Shown here: positions 16,879 to 23,906 of the stretch, piece by piece | How the letters are laid out: every line of letters starts with the position of its first letter | Position numbering within the stretch: the first letter of the stretch is position 1 | Virus record (IMG/VR): IMGVR_UViG_3300020348_000011 | Location: 1-23,906 of that record | DNA from: a virus | Strand: one strand, 5' to 3' | DNA: 23,906 bases | The notes under the pieces: generated by a model | Seen by the model: only the letters and a program-made list of their open reading frames with translations | Told to the model about the DNA's origin: nothing | The model's database searches: none | Translations under genes and position numbers: made by a program

Positions 16879-17733
16879 TTAACCTAAAGCAATAGCTAAT
16901 GCAACAGGGTCGGGTGCTGTGTTAGTAATCGTTACTGTATCTGTTGCACTTACAGCTACTTGCATATTTGTTCCTGCCGTAAAAGTTAATGTATTTCCAT
17001 TTGATATTGTTTGTGATGTAGAGCCATCTGTAATTGTAAAATCATTAAATGTACCTGTTCCGTCTGCACCATCTGAGCCGTCGCTACCCGGATTTCCTTG
17101 TGCACCTGTTGCACCTTGTGGTAAACCTAATGCTAATACACCTGTAGATGTATTATAAGATGCTGTAGCTGATGCTCCGGGTGATAATGTGCTTACTGTT
17201 ACACCACCTGCAATAGGTTGTGAACTTACAGAAACATTACCAGAACCATCAAAAGATAATATTTTATTGGCTCTAGTTGCCGGTATTGATAATGTAGGTG
17301 TTGTGTCATCACCATCTGTTAATCTTATACTTCTTGTAATTTGATCTTTATTATCACTAAATATAGCAACAGCTTTATCTAATTCTGTATTTAAGGCAGT
17401 AATATCAAATGTGCCATTGACAGGAAAATCTGTTGTTCTTTCTATAGTAATACGTCTAACAACTACAACTTTATCATCTGCTGTAAGTCCAGAGCCAAAT
17501 GTAATAACTGCACCTGTACCAAACTCATACGCACTATCGCTAGAAGAATTACTAGCTGTTACTTTATACGTAGTAGTTGTAGTAGGATTAGCATTGTATG
17601 TAGCTAATGTACCATTCTTATAAACTTGTAAGTCAGCTATACCAAAAAATTCAAATGTAATAGTAAACGCAGTTTGTCCACCTGTAGCTGTAAAAACTTG
17701 TCTACCTGTATTTTGTGCTGATGCAATCGTCAT
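16879..17733 (-). CDS. T7 gp17-like tail fibre with collagen-like segment
   Basis: A 284-residue fibre. The N-terminal ~150 residues resemble the virion-attachment domain of T7 fibre gp17: FTATGGQTAFTITFEFFGIA, DLQVYKNGTLATYN, VVVVRRITIERTTDFPVNGT and a helix ITALNTELDKAVAIFSDNKD. A linker with ILSFDGSGNVSVSS leads to a short collagen-like stretch, GATGAQGNPGSDGSDGADGT (about residues 209-228), which should trimerise, then a beta C-terminus ending DPVALAIALG. In T7 the fibre gene follows internal protein gp16; the same order holds here. The start overlaps the preceding stop by four bases (ATGA). The attachment role is well supported; the distal tips may come from the downstream fibre genes. 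Confidence 0.85.
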   Translation of the reverse strand: MTIASAQNTGRQVFTATGGQTAFTITFEFFGIADLQVYKNGTLATYNANPTTTTTYKVTASNSSSDSAYEFGTGAVITFGSGLTADDKVVVVRRITIERTTDFPVNGTFDITALNTELDKAVAIFSDNKDQITRSIRLTDGDDTTPTLSIPATRANKILSFDGSGNVSVSSQPIAGGVTVSTLSPGASATASYNTSTGVLALGLPQGATGAQGNPGSDGSDGADGTGTFNDFTITDGSTSQTISNGNTLTFTAGTNMQVAVSATDTVTITNTAPDPVALAIALG

Positions 17734-20700
17734 TCTTTTATTCCTGTAATTGTATCATATATATAATCAATCATATGCTCTATCCCTAAAAGTGTACTTC
17801 CGGGTAAAAGTCGTTTTATAGTATCGTGTTTTTCTTCTTCTGTAAATCGGTTGTCAGATAAAACTGATATTAAATCATAAACTGCGGCAGGGCCTGCACC
17901 TACAACACTTTTAAAAGCGTCTTCTCCAGACACTTCTCCAAATCGTGCATCTTGTCCTAATAATGGTCTTAATCCTAATGGAGTTTCAAATGCTCCTTGA
18001 CTTAAAGTTTCTAAATGAAAATTTAAATCTCCTAATAATCCTGTAATACCTGACAATTCTACACCTCTTATTGTTCTTTCAACCCAATTTTTATTTTCCC
18101 AATATGATGGATTTTTTAAAAAATCTGCGGCAACGCCTAATGCAATCATACTCATCATACCATTTATAACTACTGCACCTTTTTCTCTACCTTGCACGGC
18201 AGATAGGAATACTTTACCATTTGCTCCCATCATCCAACTAAAAAACTGTGTTAATAATTGTAAAGGTGCAATATTTATTTTAGCACCAAATTCTGTTGCA
18301 TCAAATTTTGCTCCTATAGGAAATCCAATCGTATTTGCAAATTTTCTAAATAAATTATTATTAAATAATTGTCTAGCACCTTCACTATTAATACGAATAA
18401 CACCACTCATCATATTAGGTACATCTGCTGTTGTTGGTGTTACAATTCTTCTATCTACATCTGTTCTTAATGCTTGTGCAAATATTTCTCTTGCTGTTTT
18501 ACCACCTGCTATCTTATCCCATTCTCTTACATTAGCTAAATAATGCGTCCCCCCACCTTTTTCTACTGCCTCTATTGGCATACTTGCTATTAATTTTGCA
18601 TTATTTTCATCAATACCATATGACAACAGCCGTTGTTGTCCTTTTACATCTAATAAACCTTTTGACCAAGCTACACTATCTTCTAAAAATCTATGAGCAC
18701 TTAGTAATCCGTTAAAAGTTTTAAGAAAATATGTCAATGGTTGTAAACCATTAAATGTATAAAAATATTCTTGTGCCCTTTCGGCGTGTCTGCCTATATA
18801 TTTATCTAAAATATTGCCAGATCGTGTAGCATCAAGATGAATACCACCTTGCCATACATATCTATTAGTCATAGACATTGCTAATTCCATTAATGGATTT
18901 AAATAATGCACATCTGCCATATTACTTTTAGCAAAAGGGTTCATACTACGGCTAACAGCATCTTTACTAAAACCATTAAAATATGTTTTCATAAAACCAT
19001 CTACCATTATTGGTCTAGCTAATTCAGGTAATCCAGATATTGTAACTTTGCCCATATAGGCAAGGTGAATTACATTTTCTAGCAACTTTGTGGCTCTTAC
19101 AGACATAGATGCAGGATCACCTGTAAAAAATGTGCCTAACAATTTATCTTTCTCATCTATATAAGCGTTAAGTATTCTATTTCTATCTGTAGCACTTATA
19201 CCTTGGCTTATCATATCAATTTCTTTGTTTATTATGTAATCTCTCATATGTACATCACCAAAACGGCGAGTAAATTCAATAGAAGCACCTATTTTTTGAG
19301 CGTAACTTCTCATAATAAAATTAATATCTGTTTCAATAAATTCTTTTATTTCACTTATTGGCAATAAAGTATCTCTTTCAAGTAATTGTTTTGCACCAAT
19401 TTTACCTCTACCTCTATATGTTTTATCTATGCCATTTGCATTATCAATATTCATAAAAGATGCTTGTTCGTTTCTAATATCATCAAATCTACGCGCAGTT
19501 TCTGCTTCAATAATTAAATCTCTTTCATTTAATGGTATTTTATCTGATTTTTTCATTGATATACCATACTCTTTAGCATAACTAAGTTGTCTTAAATTAT
19601 CTCTTATTGATATATACTTAGGATGACCAGAAGAATGTGGTACGCCTTTATTAGGTTGCGATAACTTTTGGCGTATTAGTCCTTTTAATTGATCTGCTTG
19701 GTCATTTACTTTATCTAAACGCCATATAATTGGCATATAATCTTTAATAAGTGATGTATCTTCATCAAATTCTCTTATTTCATTATTTATTGATTTAACA
19801 TCTTGTTTTAATTTTTTTCTTCTATCTAATAAAGCCTTAATTCTAGGATCACCGGCAGGTAATTGTGTTACATTACGATCAATTTTTTCTATTGCTGATT
19901 CTAATCTTAACAAAGTACGCTTCATTGTGTTTTGATTAGCATATAAACCTAATAATGAGTTTTGTTCGTTGTAATATTTAAAAAAATTATCTACTTGTTT
20001 TAGTGAATTTTTTACAGCTTTTCTTGTTTGTGGATCAAAGTGTACTAAAATTTCTTTATCGGCTCTAGCTTCACCAACAAGTTCAAAATATTCTTGTTTG
20101 CTCATTCGTTTTTTACGAGCAGGATCACGAAGAATAGCATTTCTTATATTACCAAAAGTTGATTCCACTGCTACACGGAAACCTTGTTTTCGTCTTTCCC
20201 AATTTGTTTGAGTTGCATTACCACCCATTAATTTATGAAAATCATCTTCTACTTTAGCTATAGTTTGTATATAAAAACCAAAATGTTTTAGACTTAAATC
20301 TGTAGCTATAGAGGTTGGTGATGCTCTACCCATTTTATTTAGTTGTGTCTGTGTAGCGTGATTACCGGATATTTGATACAAGTCCTCCATATATTGTAAT
20401 TTTTGTTTTTCTGTAAGTATTTTATTTTTAAATATTTTTTCTAGTCCTCTACGCAATGGACTTACTTTTTCTAATGTTCTTAAAAAACCATCTACATCTG
20501 TTCGTAAATAAGCATTTTCTGGTCGCACACTATATTCAACTGCCCATTTATTTACAGCTTTTTCGTGTTCTAATTTTGATGCAAATTTGTCAGGTTTTAC
20601 ATAAATTTTTCTTCCAATAGCTTTTATAAACTCAAAGTGCATATAATCATCCATTGTTTTAAACATTTTAGCTATTGGTATATTTAATTTTAAATCTTTA

Positions 20701-21809
20701 AATTCTTCTTTATATGTTTGTGTAAGCCATTTTTGTTTTATTCCTACATCATCAAATGTAATTTGATTATTTTTTTCATTAAACTCGGCAACTGTTCTAT
20801 GTAATAAAGGCATTTTAGCATCTGGTGTATTTGCAAGATTGTTTTTTATTGCAGTAAGTTGTTCTTTTGTATATATATTACTTACATCATCAAATTGTTT
20901 TGCATTGCCTTTAACTTCTACTTTAGCTTCTTTATGTTTTGCAGTAACATTTTTTTTATTATTGTAAAAAATTTTATTAGTTTTATCTTTTACAAAAATA
21001 ATTCCATTTTTTAAACTTGTAGCATCAAAATAAAATTTAGTTCCTGCAGGTGATAATTTAACATTTGCTTCTTCAAATGCTTTATTATAATCATCTATAT
21101 ATTGTTTTACATTTTTGCCAAAATATCGTTTAAAAGCATCAGGATCATCTCCTGTTAATCTTGCTATTGTACCTGTCATTAACCCACCAAACAATGCCGC
21201 AGATCCTGTCATCATTAAACCTTCACCTTCTGGTTTTGTAGGGTCAAGTTTTGATGCAACATATTGACTTGCTCCTTCAGCTAAACCTACTTGTAAGCCA
21301 CCTCTTGCGGCGTTCATTAAAAACATATTATGTCTTATGCCAAATATAGGTATTGCTGTAATAGGATTAATTAAGGCTGACGCTAAATAAGTACCAATAC
21401 CTGCATCAGCTATATTATCTCGTCTTTCTTGATTTCTATCTATTCGTTCTTTAATTCTTTGTGTTTCTTTAGGATTTGCTGATTCTGTAAATTGGTCTGC
21501 GTGATGTTCATATCCTTTAATTTCGCCAAAAGGATTGTAGTTTGGATCAAATGCACCAACACGACCTCCTGTTGCAACTTCTTCTATTCTTTCTACTGTT
21601 TGACCTATGCCTTCAAGCATTACTATATCAACCATATCTCTAAATAAACTTTGATCTACAGTAACATCAGTTGATCTAGGTAGTATTGGCCTTGTTGATT
21701 CTTGTATATTATCTATATTTTGAAATAAATTTGCACTTTCTTGCACCTGTTGTTTTTGTTTAGGTGTAGTTACATTTAATTCATAATCAGATAAAGGTTT
21801 TTGTATCAT
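17730..21809 (-). CDS. Giant internal virion protein (gp16 position)
   Basis: A 1359-residue protein close in length to T7 gp16 (about 1318), lying between a protein in the gp15 position and a T7-like fibre. In T7-type phages such proteins are ejected first and build the channel that carries DNA across the host envelope. Two glycine/alanine-rich hydrophobic segments near the N-terminus (about residues 134-185, with YLASALINPITAIPIFGIRH, and 198-219, with GSAALFGGLMTGTIARL) could insert in membranes. The remainder is long, charged and mostly helical, with a further hydrophobic region late in the protein. I see no lytic transglycosylase motif like that at the N-terminus of T7 gp16. The assignment rests on size, order and hydrophobic pattern. 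Start and stop overlap both neighbours by four bases. Confidence 0.75.
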   Translation of the reverse strand: MIQKPLSDYELNVTTPKQKQQVQESANLFQNIDNIQESTRPILPRSTDVTVDQSLFRDMVDIVMLEGIGQTVERIEEVATGGRVGAFDPNYNPFGEIKGYEHHADQFTESANPKETQRIKERIDRNQERRDNIADAGIGTYLASALINPITAIPIFGIRHNMFLMNAARGGLQVGLAEGASQYVASKLDPTKPEGEGLMMTGSAALFGGLMTGTIARLTGDDPDAFKRYFGKNVKQYIDDYNKAFEEANVKLSPAGTKFYFDATSLKNGIIFVKDKTNKIFYNNKKNVTAKHKEAKVEVKGNAKQFDDVSNIYTKEQLTAIKNNLANTPDAKMPLLHRTVAEFNEKNNQITFDDVGIKQKWLTQTYKEEFKDLKLNIPIAKMFKTMDDYMHFEFIKAIGRKIYVKPDKFASKLEHEKAVNKWAVEYSVRPENAYLRTDVDGFLRTLEKVSPLRRGLEKIFKNKILTEKQKLQYMEDLYQISGNHATQTQLNKMGRASPTSIATDLSLKHFGFYIQTIAKVEDDFHKLMGGNATQTNWERRKQGFRVAVESTFGNIRNAILRDPARKKRMSKQEYFELVGEARADKEILVHFDPQTRKAVKNSLKQVDNFFKYYNEQNSLLGLYANQNTMKRTLLRLESAIEKIDRNVTQLPAGDPRIKALLDRRKKLKQDVKSINNEIREFDEDTSLIKDYMPIIWRLDKVNDQADQLKGLIRQKLSQPNKGVPHSSGHPKYISIRDNLRQLSYAKEYGISMKKSDKIPLNERDLIIEAETARRFDDIRNEQASFMNIDNANGIDKTYRGRGKIGAKQLLERDTLLPISEIKEFIETDINFIMRSYAQKIGASIEFTRRFGDVHMRDYIINKEIDMISQGISATDRNRILNAYIDEKDKLLGTFFTGDPASMSVRATKLLENVIHLAYMGKVTISGLPELARPIMVDGFMKTYFNGFSKDAVSRSMNPFAKSNMADVHYLNPLMELAMSMTNRYVWQGGIHLDATRSGNILDKYIGRHAERAQEYFYTFNGLQPLTYFLKTFNGLLSAHRFLEDSVAWSKGLLDVKGQQRLLSYGIDENNAKLIASMPIEAVEKGGGTHYLANVREWDKIAGGKTAREIFAQALRTDVDRRIVTPTTADVPNMMSGVIRINSEGARQLFNNNLFRKFANTIGFPIGAKFDATEFGAKINIAPLQLLTQFFSWMMGANGKVFLSAVQGREKGAVVINGMMSMIALGVAADFLKNPSYWENKNWVERTIRGVELSGITGLLGDLNFHLETLSQGAFETPLGLRPLLGQDARFGEVSGEDAFKSVVGAGPAAVYDLISVLSDNRFTEEEKHDTIKRLLPGSTLLGIEHMIDYIYDTITGIKE

Positions 21810-23906
21810 TTTTTATTTCTATATTTATATAAAATATTATTATAAAATTTAATATATTCTGGTAAATCATTAGTAAAACCTAATTGGTCATAAATAGCTT
21901 GTACACTATCTATTGTACCTTCATCTTCTACTATTGCCGCAATTCGTTCTCCTGTACCTTTTATTAATAATTGTTTTTCGTAATCTGAAATTTCATATTG
22001 TAAATGTTTTCCATATATATCATTAAAAGGGTCAAGAATAACTTGTGATCTACCTGTTTCATCCATAACAGGATCAACTAATCCTTCTTCATCTCGTATG
22101 TGTAAAAAATATTTCATTGTTAACGGATTGCTTGTTGGTAATGTTTCAATACCTCTTACTGCAGGTACAACAATAAATTCTGCTTCATCATATGTAAGTG
22201 GTCGTTTTTCACCTCCATACATATTTGCTCTATCTTCATTCCAATTATCTCTATAAACATTATACATATAAGATTTTAAATATGATGAATCTTTTTCCAT
22301 TGTTTCAGGATTAAGTATTGCAAAATTTTCTATTGGGTACATACCAAGCGACTCTTGATTTTTTAAACCTTCTGATCCTGTAGCTCCAAATTTCGTAAGT
22401 CCATATATGCCCTGTTTTGCATAACTTGTAAGTAATTTTTCTGCTTGTTTTTGTATTTCATCTTTTCGTAATGTAACACCAATATTGTTTTGTAAAAGAG
22501 TATCTCGTATTAATTTATTAAATTTATATTGGCTGCTTTTTGAAAAAAATGTTGCTCCCGGTAATTCTACACCAAATACATTTGTATCTACATCTAAATC
22601 TTGTACTGCGGCTTTTATGCCTTGGTCTACTCTATCTTTTATTAATGTTAGTTTTTCATTATCTCGTGTTATTTCTTCTTGGAATACTTCATATTCATTT
22701 TTTGTTTTTAAATTTTGTAATGTTAACTGCCCACCTAATCTAAGATTATTTATATTACGAAGATAACTATATGTACTTGATCCTATATCTGCCGGCATAA
22801 GATCAACCATATAATTTTGATATTTAGAAGCATCTTCAAGATATCCTTGTAGCCATTCTACATCACCTGACCATATTTTATCATTTAACATTGTTTTAAC
22901 TCCAGATGGAATATATTTTGTTGCAAATAACATTTTGTAGTCATCAGGATTGTTAATATCAAATTCTTGTCCTGTTGTTGGTAATCCTAAAGATTCTCTT
23001 AGTCCATCAGCACTTGCTATTCGTTCTGTTAATTTTTGGCTATCTAATTTATCCATTAATTGTTTTGCTCTAAAATTTGTAATTACTTCTTCACCATTTT
23101 TAATTGCTTCTATACCTAAAGATATCTGATTGTTAGAGTCATCATTATCTATAGCATCTTTCATAATACTTAATCTTTTTTTAACAACATTATTTAAAAA
23201 TGTTTTATTTTGACCTGTAAGTGTACCCATTGATTTTTGAAAGTCTGCTAAAGTAATTGTTGTATCAAATCCACCTTGTTGATGTTCAGGCGAATATAAC
23301 TTTGCATCACCAACACCATTAATTAACAATTCAAATGCTTCTAAATTTTTAGCAAACTTTTTTTGATTTACTACTTGTTGATTAGCAACAGATAATGGAT
23401 TCATAAAATCACCATAGGTTTCAAAAAATTTTACAAGGTTTTGCATATTGTTTAAATCATTTTTGTAATGTATACGTGCATAACTTGATATATCTTCAAA
23501 TTCTAATGCTTCGTTTGCAAAATCTTGTTCAAGTATTGTTTTAGCTACATTTATTTTTCCTGCAATAAGTGCAGATTCTATCTGTTCTTGTGTGCTTTTA
23601 GTATATGCTTTGTATTCTTCATTCCTTCCTTGTTCTTGTATGTTTAAAAAATTAGCTTCTGTTTGTTGTTTATATTTATTTGCAATATTATTAATATCAT
23701 CTTCTAATAATGCTTTATATTCATTAGGAAATGATTTTTGTGTTGCTTCAATTATAGGTTCTATTTGTAATGCAAATTCATTTGGATCACTTCCTTTTTC
23801 AAAACGAACTCGTTTATATACAGCATCTAATTGATCATCAAAAAATGAACCAACTTCTTTTTTTATTTTAGCTAAAGCAAATTTGTCATACTTTTGTTTT
23901 GATTCT
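21806..23906 (-). CDS. Internal virion protein (gp15 position), N-terminus outside window
   Basis: Partial gene. The first ATG in the frame inside the window is at 23446, but the frame remains open without a stop to the right edge (first full codon at 23905-23903) and the extra 153 codons read as good helical protein, e.g. FFDDQLDAVYKRVRFEKGSD and TQEQIESALIAGKINVAKTI. The true start is therefore beyond the window, and at least 699 residues are encoded, compatible with T7 gp15 (about 747). The sequence is charged, helix-rich and without membrane segments or known enzymatic motifs. By position it should be the partner of the 1359-residue protein in the internal core and ejection channel. The stop overlaps the next ATG (ATGA). 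Confidence 0.75.
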   Translation of the reverse strand, partial: ESKQKYDKFALAKIKKEVGSFFDDQLDAVYKRVRFEKGSDPNEFALQIEPIIEATQKSFPNEYKALLEDDINNIANKYKQQTEANFLNIQEQGRNEEYKAYTKSTQEQIESALIAGKINVAKTILEQDFANEALEFEDISSYARIHYKNDLNNMQNLVKFFETYGDFMNPLSVANQQVVNQKKFAKNLEAFELLINGVGDAKLYSPEHQQGGFDTTITLADFQKSMGTLTGQNKTFLNNVVKKRLSIMKDAIDNDDSNNQISLGIEAIKNGEEVITNFRAKQLMDKLDSQKLTERIASADGLRESLGLPTTGQEFDINNPDDYKMLFATKYIPSGVKTMLNDKIWSGDVEWLQGYLEDASKYQNYMVDLMPADIGSSTYSYLRNINNLRLGGQLTLQNLKTKNEYEVFQEEITRDNEKLTLIKDRVDQGIKAAVQDLDVDTNVFGVELPGATFFSKSSQYKFNKLIRDTLLQNNIGVTLRKDEIQKQAEKLLTSYAKQGIYGLTKFGATGSEGLKNQESLGMYPIENFAILNPETMEKDSSYLKSYMYNVYRDNWNEDRANMYGGEKRPLTYDEAEFIVVPAVRGIETLPTSNPLTMKYFLHIRDEEGLVDPVMDETGRSQVILDPFNDIYGKHLQYEISDYEKQLLIKGTGERIAAIVEDEGTIDSVQAIYDQLGFTNDLPEYIKFYNNILYKYRNKK

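Noticed and set aside
21806-23446. ATG at 23446 as the start of the gp15-position protein
   Set aside because: The same frame stays open for another 153 codons to the window edge with protein-like sequence and no ribosome binding site before the ATG, so it is an internal methionine.
1-23906. CRISPR array, integrase or lysogeny module
   Set aside because: No regularly spaced repeats and no recombinase-like protein were seen. The XRE and LexA-like proteins alone do not show lysogeny.

Overview
The window is a 23.9 kb piece of a tailed double-stranded DNA phage genome. It is strongly A+T-rich, almost completely coding, and lacks tRNA genes, an integrase, a DNA polymerase or an RNA polymerase. 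The gene content (T7-like order of two giant internal virion proteins followed by a T7-fibre-like protein, SleB-type lysis hydrolase, 3-TM holin, YqaJ exonuclease, SSB) and base composition suggest a short-tailed marine phage of an A+T-rich host. SAR11/Pelagibacter-type alphaproteobacteria are my best guess; this is an inference from composition and protein resemblance, not something I could test.

Layout. (1) 1-3431, minus strand: terminase large subunit (cut by the left edge), then upstream of it a dense run of small, very lysine/arginine-rich proteins, an HNH-like protein, several translationally coupled micro-genes (one of 20 residues) and the terminase small subunit, with a structured leader at 2889-3041. 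(2) 3432-4013 and 4833-5179: non-coding DNA packed with strong inverted repeats. The most striking is 3756-4009, where 56 potential base pairs close a GC-rich, three-arm structure directly upstream of an unknown gene (4014-4544) whose ribosome binding site lies inside the helix; that gene is followed by a clean intrinsic terminator. (3) 4653-11135, plus strand: early genes, including a DUF932 protein, an HTH protein that extensively overlaps its neighbour in another frame, and a recombination/replication module (YqaJ exonuclease, putative annealing protein, SSB, LexA-like winged helix, PDDEXK-like nuclease). (4) 11137-23906, minus strand: late genes. Transcription runs from the right edge: internal virion protein (gp15 position, cut by the right edge), 1359-residue internal virion protein (gp16 position), fibre proteins with paralogous tips, chaperone-like proteins, then lysis genes.

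The late block at the right and the terminase block at the left are both leftward, so they join naturally if the genome is circular or circularly permuted (head and tail genes would lie outside the window). Early (rightward) and terminase (leftward) units diverge from the structured 3.4-4.0 kb region, and early and late units converge at 11135/11137 with one base between stop codons.

The most promising undescribed system is the set of structured non-coding elements at 2.9-5.15 kb, above all the 254-nt element at 3756-4009 with its dependent gene. Several of the elements expose C-rich, anti-Shine-Dalgarno-like loops.
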